Origin: Methylocystis bryophila
GTDB taxonomy: Bacteria; Pseudomonadota; Alphaproteobacteria; Rhizobiales; Beijerinckiaceae
Direction of reading: 5' to 3'
DNA length: 64,000 nt
NCBI RefSeq assembly: GCF_027925445.1
Contig: NZ_AP027150.1
Span: 62,001 to 126,000 of the forward strand
The notes under the pieces were generated by a model. That model was not told the origin of the DNA and ran no database searches. It saw nothing but the letters and a program-made list of their open reading frames with translations. The position numbers were made by a program, and so were the translations under genes. Below, piece by piece: positions 1-11,600 of the stretch. Position 1 is the stretch's first letter; the number at the start of each line of letters is the position of its first letter.

Positions 1-757
1 GGGGGCGCTTGGTCGCTCCCGGCGGGTCGGCTCGACTCAGGAGAGTAGCGCGATCAATCTTTCGGCGCGCGCGGTTGGAAGCGCTCTGCTCTGCTCCGCG
101 CTCCCAACCGCGCGTTACTCTTCATGAACCGTGGGAAGGGTACAGGGGGGGCGCACTGTATCCGGCTGCTCGCCGCGTGACCTCGTCCCTTTGAGCTAGG
201 CGGGACTTCGTCACAAAACGGAATCTCTGTGGTGCTCGCTCAGACGCTCTTTTTGTGAGGGATCGCGCCAACCGCCCGGGAACGTTCTTCAAGTCCGCGA
301 TCGCGCCCGCAGCTCGCGGAGGGCGGCGCGGGCGCGTGGAAAGCTTGCGGTCGTAGCCCACTTTGCGAAGCTGGCAGCTCGTCGGGGTTCGCAGACGCCG
401 TGGGGGAGGGTTGGTCTTGGCCCCCTCGCGACGCGTCGCGCGATCGTAAATCGAAGCCAGCGCGAAGAGAGGGCGCGCCTGGATGCCGTCCTTCGCGCGC
501 CGGACGCAAGAGCCTGAGACGCCCAGCATCGTCTCTTGTAGTCCAATTGCAGCGCTCAGGGCGAAGCTAAGCTCTTTCGCCAAGTCGAACCAAAAACCGC
601 GAACCTTGGCCCTTCCACCCGGCTCCGACTCGGCGCAGGTTGGCATGAGATACGTTTTCCAAGGCGACGAGCTGAGCGTGCGGTCGACATATTGACCAAA
701 AAAGAGTCGACACACTGCCCAATTAGCATTACTTTTGGCGACAGCCGTGGCGGCGGC
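1..757. other. Upstream region, no gene recognised
   Basis: This GC-rich stretch precedes the first biosynthetic gene. Open frames exist on both strands, the longest on the minus strand at 122-715. Their translations are arginine- and proline-rich, carry no recognisable motif, and lack convincing ribosome binding sites. I see no clear promoter, tRNA or repeat, although the operon promoter must lie here or further upstream. Confidence 0.4.
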
Positions 758-769
758 GGAGGGGGCCTA

Positions 770-2203
770 GTGTGCGTTGACGATACTATTCGGCTTGACA
801 AGTCCAATCAAAGTGATTGCGCCTCCGACCCAGGAGCGTTGCGGCCATATTACTTGTCTTTTAGGAACGCTTACCTCGAACGGCAGGAAGCAATCGAGTC
901 TAACGCCAGAACCTATCCACGCGGACTTCCGATCGCGCTGAAATCGGGAGGCGGCGTTCGGGTCCGAGACGTTGAGGATCGCGAGTACATAGACTGCCTT
1001 TCGGGCGCGGGCACTCAGCCTCTAGGACATAACCATGAGGTTGTTGTCGACGCGGTCCGCGACGCCCTGAGCGGGGCTGTCCCTTTGCAGACTCTGGACC
1101 TTCCAACCCCACTGAAGGACCGGTTCATAGGCGATTTGTTTGATAGTCTGCCGGCGGAATTCCCGAACAACTTCAAGATTCAATTTTGCGGGCCGTCTGG
1201 CGCTGACGCGATTGAAGCGGCGCTCAAGCTTGTCAGAACGGCGACGGGCCGTCGGGGTATCCTGTCGTTCCGTGGGGCCTATCACGGCATGACCTCGGGC
1301 GCCCTCAGCCTTACTGGCGAAAGCGGCCCAAAGGCCGCGATCAATGGCGGCGCCGCGGAAGTCCAATTTCTTCCCTACCCCTCGGATTACCGGTGTCCCT
1401 TTGGGCTCGGAGGTCACGCCGGCTCGGAAATGAGTGCGCGTTACATTGAAAATTTGTTGGAAGACCCCCTTAGTGGCGTGCCGCTGCCCGCCGCAATGAT
1501 CCTCGAGGTCGTGCAAGGGGAGGGAGGGATCAATCCCGCCCCTGACAGCTGGCTGCGTAAGATCCGTGAGATAACCGAGTTCCGAGGCATTCCGCTTATC
1601 CTCGATGAAGTCCAGACGGGGCTAGGTCGCACCGGGCGTCTTTACGCCTTCCAGCACGCTGGCATCACGCCTGACGTCCTCGTGCTTTCCAAGGCCATCG
1701 GAGGAGGCCTGCCGCTTTCAGTCGTAATCTATCGCCGCGAACTCGATCATTGGCAGCCCGGCGCTCACGCGGGCACTTTTCGCGGCAATCAATTGGCCTT
1801 CGCTGCTGGCGCCGCGACAATTAGGTTCATCTCGGCGCAGCGTCTTGAATGCAACGCCGAAGAGATGGGATGTCGCCTCCAAGACGCGCTCAGAAGCATA
1901 CAATCCGAGACAAGGTGCATCGGCCACGTTCGCGGCCGCGGATTAATGGTGGGTGTCGAGATCGTCCGCGCCGACCACACCGATAGGCTCGCGGGTCCGC
2001 CTTCGTCGTCGCCACAAATGGCGCAAAAACTTCAAAACGAATGTCTGCGCCGCGGATTGATTCTCGAGCGGGGCGGAAGGTTGGGCAGCGTCATAAGGTT
2101 CCTCCCGCCGCTGATCGTAACCCCAGCCGAGATTGACGAAATCGCCGGGCGGTTTCGTGCGGCAGTGGAAGCAGCGGAGAAGACGGTCGGCGCGAGCGCA
2201 TGA
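770..2203 (+). CDS. Class III PLP aminotransferase, diaminobutyrate-2-oxoglutarate type
   Basis: This is probably a 2,4-diaminobutyrate:2-oxoglutarate transaminase. It would convert aspartate-4-semialdehyde and glutamate to Dab, the precursor needed by the second module of NRPS1. The translation carries the fold-type I class III pattern: RGAYHGMTSGALSLTG typical of the Dab aminotransferases, LILDEVQTGLGRTGRLY with the PLP-interacting Asp, and VLSKAIGGGLPLS with the Schiff-base lysine (about K308). I chose the GTG at 770 because GGAGGGGG at 758-765 sits just before it and because family members start near this point. A TTG at 692 is an upstream in-frame alternative that would add a Gly-rich leader. 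It is followed after 43 bp by the MbtH-like gene, as in pyoverdine loci where PvdH plays this role. The class III family is certain. The Dab assignment rests on motif resemblance and on the Dab-like A domain downstream. Confidence 0.85.
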   Translation: MCVDDTIRLDKSNQSDCASDPGALRPYYLSFRNAYLERQEAIESNARTYPRGLPIALKSGGGVRVRDVEDREYIDCLSGAGTQPLGHNHEVVVDAVRDALSGAVPLQTLDLPTPLKDRFIGDLFDSLPAEFPNNFKIQFCGPSGADAIEAALKLVRTATGRRGILSFRGAYHGMTSGALSLTGESGPKAAINGGAAEVQFLPYPSDYRCPFGLGGHAGSEMSARYIENLLEDPLSGVPLPAAMILEVVQGEGGINPAPDSWLRKIREITEFRGIPLILDEVQTGLGRTGRLYAFQHAGITPDVLVLSKAIGGGLPLSVVIYRRELDHWQPGAHAGTFRGNQLAFAAGAATIRFISAQRLECNAEEMGCRLQDALRSIQSETRCIGHVRGRGLMVGVEIVRADHTDRLAGPPSSSPQMAQKLQNECLRRGLILERGGRLGSVIRFLPPLIVTPAEIDEIAGRFRAAVEAAEKTVGASA

Positions 2204-2246
2204 ATTACAATTCAAACAGGCAGAAACTCAATTACGGGAGGGTGAC

Positions 2247-2471
2247 ATGTCTTGGGAAGAAGACGAAACGATGGTCTACAAAGTCGTCGTGAACCATGAA
2301 GAGCAATATTCGATCTGGCCTGACTACAAGGAGATTCCCGACGGCTGGCGTGCTGTTGGCAAAATTGGTCTCAAGCCCGAATGCCTCTCCTACATCAAAG
2401 AAGTGTGGACGGATATGCGGCCACTCAGCTTGCGCAAGCAAATGGCGGAAGCGGAGTCGAAAATTAGGTGA
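2247..2471 (+). CDS. MbtH-like NRPS chaperone
   Basis: This 74-residue protein is a complete MbtH-family member. It contains the family signature NHEEQYSIWP, the GW.AVGK.G segment, and the terminal YIKEVWTDMRPLSLR. MbtH proteins bind NRPS adenylation domains and are often needed for their solubility and activity. Here it most likely serves A domains of NRPS1, NRPS2 or both. The ATG at 2247 has GGGAGGG at 2236-2242. An upstream in-frame ATG at 2133 lies inside the aminotransferase gene and would add a non-homologous extension, so I reject it. It is sandwiched between the aminotransferase and NRPS1 on the same strand and is presumably co-transcribed with them. Confidence 0.95.
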   Translation: MSWEEDETMVYKVVVNHEEQYSIWPDYKEIPDGWRAVGKIGLKPECLSYIKEVWTDMRPLSLRKQMAEAESKIR

Positions 2472-2679
2472 TCCGACGCGCGACGGCGCGGGGAGCGCAC
2501 GCGTTCAAGAACTGAGAGGCGTCAGTGCGTTCGCGGTGACAGCAAATCTTGCGGAGCTCCAATCTCTCTGTCTGGGCGCGGCCTTTTTGGGGGGCGAATC
2601 AAGATAACAACACGACTGAAATATAGCTAGCGAATGAAGAGGTGATAAACACAGTATAGGATCGAGAGGGCATGCGGCG

Positions 2680-5600
2680 ATGACCTTCGTAGACGGGCAA
2701 GACTTGGCGGAAGAGCCTCCTTTGGAGGGGGTATCAGATTTGATCGAGTTGCTTCGCACGCGCGCGGCGCGGCAGCGTGAGCAACCGGCTTTTATTTTCC
2801 TAAATAACGGTGAAAAGGAATCCGGCCGCCTGAGCTTTGGGGAGCTTGATCGTCGAGCCCGAGCCATTGGGGCGCATCTCCAGAATCTGGGCATGGCCGA
2901 ACAGCGCGCGCTCCTGTTGTATCCGCCAGGTTTGAACTACATCGAAGCGTTTTTTGGATGTCTATACGCCGGCGTCGTCGCCATACCGGCTTATCCACCG
3001 TCAGGGCGCCATTTCCGCCGCCTCGAAGCAATTCTGCATGACGCTTCGGCCCATCTGATCCTGACGGTGGCGGAGTTGCATGACAATATTGCGGCTGGCG
3101 TCGACATGCGTTCGGAGCACAGCGCTTTTTCACTCATTACAACGGATCAATTGGAATCCGACGCGGCAGAAGCTTGGAACCCGCCACAGATCGCTCCAGA
3201 TTCTCTCGCATTCTTGCAATATACCTCCGGATCGACCGGCGCTCCACGCGGCGTCATGGTCACTCACGCAAATCTTTTGGCTAATCAAGCGCTGATCCAG
3301 CGCAGCTTCCAACACACCAAGCATTCGACTCTTGTAGGATGGTTGCCGCTCTACCATGACATGGGCTTGATCGGGAACATTTTGCAGCCGCTTTATGTGG
3401 GCGCGACTTCCATCTTGATGTCTCCGATGGCTTTTTTGGAAAAGCCAATCCGCTGGTTGCAGGCGATTTCAACATTCCAGGCCCACACCAGCGGAGCTCC
3501 CAACTTCGCCTATGACCTCTGTGTTCGGAAGGTGACGCCCGAACAAAAGCTCGGTTTAGAACTCAGTAGCTGGAGGATCGCCTTCAGCGGCGCAGAACCG
3601 GTCCGCGCGACGACCCTCGATCGTTTCGCGACGGCGTTTGCCGAATGTGGGTTTCGACGCGAAAGCTTTTTTCCCTGTTACGGCTTGGCGGAGGCGACGT
3701 TGGTCGTCACGGCTCCGACACGGGGCAGACCGATCCTGCTTCAGCGCCCAGCTCAGTTTTCGCCTGTCGGCGTTCCAGGCGACCCGCCCACATCTCGAAC
3801 GGCTCCTCCATTGGTGGGTTGCGGTCAAGCTTGGGCGGGGCACCTCGTCAAAATCGTCGATCCGGACAGCGCTGCTCCTGTTCCAGATGGCGAGGTGGGT
3901 GAGATCTGGGTAGCCGGCCCTTGTGTAGCGAAAGGTTACTGGGGACAGCCTAAAGCGTCTGAAGACGCCTTTCGGGCACGAATTCCCGGGTATGACGGTG
4001 TTTCTTTCTTGCGAACGGGGGATCTCGGCTTTTTTGAAAGAGGAAACCTCTTCATCACTGGTCGATTGAAGGATTTGATCATTGTCAGGGGACGCAATTA
4101 TTATCCGCAGGATTTTGAACGGGTGCTCGACGATGAGTTCCACGAACTGAGGCCAGGCTACAACGCCGCCGTTTCAGTGACGATAGATGAGCAAGAATCG
4201 CTCGTCGTGATCGCCGAACCTCAACGAAGCTATCTGCGCTTGATGCGTGAACGTGGCGCGGGGGCGTTGTGCCGGAAGATTAGTGAGGCCCTTGCGTCCG
4301 AATGCGACATAGCGCCAGCGGAAATCGTCCTGGTGCAACCCGGGTCAATCCCGAGGACCTCGAGCGGAAAAGTCCGTCGTGCGGAGTGTAAGCGGCTGTA
4401 TCTCAATGGCGACCTCCCGGTCTTGGCTCAGACGGAGACAGATGCGGCGCGGCGCCTCAAAGCGGCCAATCCCTCTTCGATTTCCGATTTTGGAGGAACT
4501 GGCGCATTGCTGCGCGAAGCGCTTTGCCTGCTCCGCAGTCCTCAAAAAGTAGCGCTGATCACACGTTTCCTGACCTCTACCGCCGCCAAACTCTTGCGCG
4601 TTCCCGAGGGCGATTTGAGCGCCGATTCGCAGATTATGCGCAGCGGTCTCGACTCTCTGGGTACGGTCGAGCTCAAACACGCCCTCGACGCCTTGCTCGG
4701 CACAGACATTCCTATCTCGCTTTTGATGTCCGAGAGGACCTTCGGTCAGGTGGCTGAGGCGCTTGGTGATTTCGAACAGATCAAACCTTGGGCTGCGCCG
4801 GAAGAAAGCGATCCCTGCGCCGCGTCGCGCCTCTCGCAAGGTCAACGAGCAATTTGGGCCGTGCATCAATTATCGCAGTCAAGCGTCGCCTATAACCTGC
4901 ATGTCGCTTTGCGATTGAGAGGACCTGTAGACGATCTGGCGCTCCAATCATCTGTAGACCATCTACTGGCGCGGCATCCGATCTTGCGCAGCGTTTATCG
5001 GCAAGATGGTGATGACGTCATCCAGGCGATCCAGCCGCTCACTGCGACACATGACTATTTCTCTGTCGTCGCCGCGGAGGGCATTGGAAACAGCGATTTA
5101 CGAAAGGAGCTTCTTCGTCGAGCGTTCACGCCTTTCAATCTCGTCGATGGTCCGATATTGAGAATAACCCTCTATTGCCACGGCGACTCGACCTCTACGC
5201 TACTCCTTTGCGCACATCATATCGCATTGGACCTGTGGTCTTTGCTGATATTGTTGAAGGAGCTTCAAGCCGTTTACAGCGCGCAAATCGCTGGGCGCGC
5301 GCCAAGTCTGCCCAACATCGCAGAGCGTTATCAGGACTTTGTCGCGTGGCAAAGTCAGTATCTCGCTAGTCCGTCCAGCGAAGCTGACTGGAGCTATTGG
5401 CGACATCGCCTCGGCGGCGAGTTGCCAATCTTGGCGCTGCGCTCCGATTTTCCCCGTCCGGCGGCGCGGGCGAATCTGGGCTCGGCGGTTTCCGTGCGGC
5501 TTAACGCCAAATCGACTGCTGATCTCGAGGCCTTGGCGCGCGCCAACGGCGCCACGTTATTCATGGTCCTGTTGGCGGTCTACAAGCTGCTGCTCTACCG

Positions 5601-8600
5601 CTACACTAACCAGCGGGAGATTGTGGTCGGTTCCGCGGCGAGCGGCCGCAGTCAGCGCCGCTTCGCCTCAGTGGTGGGGAACTTCGTCAATCCCCTCGCT
5701 TTTCGAAGCACCGTACGGCCGGAGCAACCCTTCTCAGACTTCTTGCTTGAGATCCGAAGCTGCGTCTCCGAAGCTTTGGCGCATCAAGACTTCCCGTTTG
5801 CGTTGATTGTCGAGCGCTTGCAGCCGGAACGCATCTCAGGGCAGTGGCCAATCTTCCAGACCTGGTTCGCCCTCCAGCGGGCGCAGGCTGACGTGGACAG
5901 CGAATACGCCCAATTAGTTCTCGGCGAAAACAGCGATTCCCTTCCGTTCGGCGAATGGCTAGTAGAGGGGTTGGCGCTCGACGAAAGAATCGAACGTTTC
6001 GATCTCAAACTGATGGCGGCGGAAGCAAAGAACGGCTTGGTTCTGTCGTTTCAATATCGCCGCGAGCTGTTCCGCGAGGACACGATCGCGCGCCTCGCCC
6101 AAAACTTCTTAAATCTTGTCGAAGCCGTCGTTAAGGCGCCTCAAACGCCGATCGGCTCCCTTCCTTTGGCGCGTGCGCAGGTCGAGGAGCAAGGCGCGGA
6201 TAGCGCTTCTTCGAATTGCGCTGGCGCTGGCGACACGTGCATCCATCATCTTTTCAGCGAGTGGGCGCGAAAGACCCCTGAGAGCGTCGCTCTCGTCGCA
6301 GCCGATGGCGAGATGACTTATGCGGAGCTCCAATCGGAGACCAACCGGCTTGCAAATTACCTTCGTGGGAGAGGGGTAGACCGCAATGTCTCCGTAGGCG
6401 TTTGCGCCCTTCGTTCCGCAAGGACCATCCTAGGCATTCTCGCCGTCCTCAAGGCCGGGGGAGCCTATATCCCGATCGAACCAACCCTGCCCCCGGCGCG
6501 AATAGCCGACATGTTGCAGCACGGAAGCTTGCTGTTGTGCGAACAGCATTGGTTCGAGCGGTCCGGGGTCGTCGGCGTCAACACAGTGTTCTTGGAGGAC
6601 TTGAAAGCCGCGACCGCCAACGAGCCAGATGTCGCGCCCTTCGTCCGCAACGGCTCTCTCGATCTCGCCTACGTAATCTACACTTCCGGATCGACCGGAC
6701 GCCCGAAGGGCGTTGCAGTGACGCACGGCGGCCTGGTAAATTACACGAACGCGATCATCGGGCGGCTTTCGGCTGAGAGCGGACTTCAATTTGCGCTGGC
6801 TTCCACGCTCGCTGCGGACCTCGGGAACACAGTGCTTTTCCCGGCGCTCGCTAGCGGCGGGCGCCTTCACGTTTTGACTTACGACGAAGCGACAGATCCT
6901 CGTTTGTTTCGCGCTTATACGGAGCGTCATCGAATCGACGTGCTCAAGATTACGCCGTCGCATTTCGGCGCGTTGTCGCCGCACGGAGACGAAGCGAAAC
7001 TGCTGCCGCGCAGAGCACTGATCTTCGGCGGGGAGGCTCTGTCCCTGCAGCTCGCAAAACGCCTGCTCGCTGAGGAGAGCTCGTGCCAGGTTTTCAACCA
7101 CTACGGGCCGACTGAGGCGAGTGTTGGAGCGCTGATGCTCCCCATTAGCTTGGAGGCGCTTGACGCTTCTTCATCGAGCGTCGCGCCCCTTGGCCGCCCC
7201 ATCGAGGACATGCGGGCCTATTTGCTCAGTCCCGATTTGGCCTTGGCGCCAGACGGCGTGGACGGCGAAATCTGTCTCGCCGGAGTCGGTTTGGCCCAGG
7301 GCTATTTTGGCCGTCCGGACCTGACGGCTGAGCGATTTGTACCCGATCCCTTTGCAGCTACGCCGGGCGGACGTCTTTATCGCACAGGCGATCTCGGTCG
7401 GTTAACGAGAGACGGCGTCGTGGAATTTGACGGCCGGATTGATCAACAGGTCAAGATCCGGGGTTTTCGCGTCGAGCTCGGAGAGATCGAGGCGGTGCTT
7501 TGCGAGCACGCAGCAGTTGAGCAGGCTGTCGTCGTAGCTCACGCAGACAGGGGAGCGGTGAGCCGCCTCGTCGCTCACGTGGTCGTAAGGAAAGGCGCTG
7601 CTCGGGACGCCGAAGTTTTTCAAGCGCATCTGCGCCGACGGCTGCCCGATTACATGCTGCCTTCGCATTTCGTCTTCCTCGACGTTTTGCCGATGACGCC
7701 GAACGGAAAGATCGACCGTAAGCGTCTGCCTGTCATAGATCTGGCTGCGCTCTCGACGCGGGCCTATCGAGCGCCGCGCGACGAGATCGAAACGAGACTT
7801 GCGGAAATTTATTCTTCTCTCCTGGGACTCGATCGGGTCGGCATCGATGAAAGTTTCTTTGCGCTTGGCGGCGATTCGATTTTAAGCATTCAAGCCGCAA
7901 GCCGCGCCCAGGCCGCGGGCCTCCTGGTATCCCCCCACGAAATTTTCCTTAGACAAAGCATCGCCGAACTGGCGCCCACAATCCGATCGGGGCAGGCGAC
8001 GCAAACGCCTTTGGCACCACGGAGCTCGTCTGTCGGCGACTTCCCGCTCTCGACGCTTAGCCGAATTGAATTGGATCGGCTTTCGGCGGACCCCGCCGGC
8101 GTCGAAGACATTTATCCCCTGACGCCGCTTCAGGACGGTCTGCTGTTTCACACGCTGGCTCAGCCGAATAGCGGCGTCTATGTGATGCAGCATCGCTATT
8201 GGATCGAGGGTGAGATCGACGTCGATACCTTCAGAGCCTCGTGGCAGGCCATTGTCGATGCGCATCCAGTATTTCGCACCTCTTTCGTGTGGGAGGGCTA
8301 TTCGCGATCGCAACAGGTCGTGCATCGGCGCGTCGAGCTGCCATTCGACTATCTCGACTTTCGCCGATTGAACGGAAGCGAACAGGGAAGTCGCCTGAAC
8401 GATCTTCTGACGGAGGAGAGACGCGTGGGCTTCGCCTTCGCGAAAGCGCCGCTCGCGCGTATTCGTCTGCTGCATCTTGGGGAGCGCCGGTATCTTCTGA
8501 TCCGCAGCCATCATCACATCCTTTTTGACGCTTGGTGCACATCGCTTATCCTCAAAGAGCTGCAATCCAATTATGCGGCCTTGAGCAAGCGCCAGTCCTC

Positions 8601-11600
8601 GCTCCCAAGTTGCGGATTGGGGTTCAATGAGTACATCGCGTGGCTGCAGCGTCAGGACGAGCGCGCCGCCGAATCGTTCTGGCGCGACAACCTCGCCGGC
8701 TTCGGCGAGCCGACGCCACTTGTCGCTAGCCGCTCCTCGGCGCTAGAGGCAAAGAGAGCAAATGCTGTCAAAGACATCGTCCTGCAACTCTCCGAGACCG
8801 AGACGGCTGAGCTCGACGGACTTGCCAAGCACTATCAGGTGACGACGAATACTTTCGCGCAAGCGGCGCTCGCTTTACTGCTCGCACAATACACCAGTCG
8901 CTTGGAGGTATTGTTCGGCGTGACCGTTTCCGGGCGTCCGGCGGACCTCCCAGGAGTCGAGTCCATTCTCGGGCTTTTCATCAATGCCCTTCCGCTGCGG
9001 ATTGCGATCAATCCCAATCAACGGTTGCCCCAATTCCTGCGGAGCGTGCTCAAACAAAATTACGCGATCCGGAACTATGAGTACGCACCTCTAACGCAGG
9101 TGCAGAATTGGAGCCAGCTCCCGCGCGGCGCGGACCTTTTCCAATATCTCCTGACTTTCGAGAACGCGCCCGTCGATCCGTCTTTGCTGGAGGGCCGCGG
9201 CAGCTGGCGGTTCACCGATTGTTGGCACCGCACGCATACGAATTATCCCATTACCTTCGTGGTCATTCCGGGCGAACAGCTGCACTTGCAAATCACCTAC
9301 GACGGCGCGCGCATCGACGCCGCCTCAGCGGAGCGTCTATTGGGGCATTATCGGCGATTATTGAAGGAGATGATCCACCGTCCCGAAGCGCGGCTATCCG
9401 ATTTTCCATTGCTCAGCGAGTCCGAGCGGCAGCAAATTCTGGTGGAGTGGAACGAGACTTCTCGTATTTATGCTGAGCCGCGGGACATCATTGGCCGTTT
9501 CGAAGCGCAAGCGGCAAGCTCGCCTGAGGCTATCGCCGCATCCTGCGGAGGCGCGTCGCTTCCCTATGGCGCGCTGAACGAGCGCGTCAATCGCCTCGCT
9601 CATGCGCTGATTGGGGAGGACGTTGGCCCCGATTGCATAGTTGCCTTGCTCGAGGAACGGGGCCTTGATTTCTTGGTGATGATACTTGCGCTATTCAAGG
9701 CGGGCGCGGCCTATGTGCCGCTTGATCCTGCCCATCCCGACGGGCGTATCACGCAGGTGCTGGAAGAGTCGAAAGTCGGTTTGATGCTCGTGGGGGCGGC
9801 ATGCCGCGATCGGGCCGAGACCATCCTTGCGGCAATGCCGGACATCAAGCCACGCCGATTAAATCTCGCGACGCTGGAGGCGCGCGGGGACCGCCTGGAC
9901 AACCCATCCCGACGTCATTGCCCACAAAACCTCGCCGTCGTGATCTTCACTTCGGGCTCCACCGGCAAGCCCAAGGGGGCCATGCTCGAACATCAGGGGA
10001 TGTTCAACAATTTGATCACCAAGGTACCGGCGCTGAATCTCACATCTGCCGATGTCATTGCACAAACGGCGTCCCAATGCTTCGACATCTCCGTGTGGCA
10101 GTATTTAACCGCGCTCACGCTAGGGGCTCGGGTCGAAATTTTTCCAGACTCTATCTCCCACGATCCGCAACGCCTTCTGGAGGAAATCGCCGCACGCGGC
10201 GTCACGATCTTGGAGGCGGTGCCCTCCATGATCCGAGCGTTGCTTGACGCTTCTGAAACAAGCGAGAGGCTCGCCAGCCTACGCTGGCTCCTGCCTTGCG
10301 GCGAGGCCTTCGCGCCCGAGCTCTGCCGTCGTTTCATGGAGCGTCACCCGCACGTGCGTTTGCTTAACGCCTACGGTCCCGCCGAATGTTCGGACGATGT
10401 TTCCTATTATCCGATCGAGACGCCGCCTGCTGGAAATGATCTGAGTGTGCCGATCGGCCGCCCAGTGGACAACACGAGACTCTATATCCTCGATCGTTGG
10501 CTCCAGCCCGCGCCGATTGGCGCGCCGGGCGAGATTTGCGTCGGCGGCGTGCAGGTCGGTCGCGGCTATCTTAATCGTCAAGACCTCACGGCGGCGGCGT
10601 TCCTACCCGACCCCTTTGGCCCGGCGGGGACGCGACTTTACCGGACTGGCGACCTCGGTCGCTTCCGAACCGACGGGACCATCGAATTTCTCGGCCGGAT
10701 CGATCATCAGGTGAAGATCCGCGGCCACCGCATAGAGCCTGGGGAGGTCGAGGCCTGTCTCGCCACCCACCCGCGCGTCCGCGCAACGGCGGTCATGGCG
10801 CGCCCATTTGGAGCAGGCGGTCATCGCTTGGTCGCCTACGTGGTGGGCGAGGCGGAGGCAATTGCGCATGAGGAGCTTCGCCGACATCTTCGTGCGATCC
10901 TGCCGGACTACATGATCCCATCCGCTTTCGTCAGTCTTGACGCGTTGCCGCTCACTGCAAATGGAAAGCTCGACCGCACGGCCCTTCCGGAACCTGATCT
11001 TAATTCAGAATTCGCGAACAGCTACTTCGCGCCAAGAACGCCAACGGAGGCCGTCCTTGCACAGATCTGGGCGGAGGTGCTCGGCGTCGAGCGTGTGGGC
11101 ATAGAAGACGACTTCTTCGAACTCGGCGGCCACTCTCTGCTGGCGACGAGAGTCGTGTCTCGCGTCCGCTCGACCTTCGAGATCGCCTTGCCGGTGCGCG
11201 CCGTGTTCGAAGCGCCGACCCTCGCAGCCCTTGCGCTCTCAATCGACAGCGCTCGCGGTCGCGGCCGCCCGCGGGCGGGGTCGCCGCCAACCAAAGCCCC
11301 GCACCATGAGACGTTGCCGATGTCGCTTGGTCAGCAACGGTTATGGATTACCCAGCAGATAGATGACGCCAACCCGCTCTATCACTTCGCGGTGGCCGTG
11401 CGGGTGACGGGGTCGCTCGAGCTCGAGACATTTACGGCGGCGTTGAACGCAATTATTCAGCGACATGAGTCGCTTCGCACCGTCTTTCTTGAGGAGTCGG
11501 GGCGACTTCAACAAAACGTTGTCTCTGAACTCAAGGTGACGCCGAATTGCGAAACGCTAGAGATGGGCGCGGACGGCAAGGGAGCGACCGAATTGTTCAG

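Noticed and set aside
122..715. Long minus-strand frame upstream of the operon
   Set aside because: Arginine/proline-rich translation with no recognisable domain and no ribosome binding site; typical by-product of high GC.
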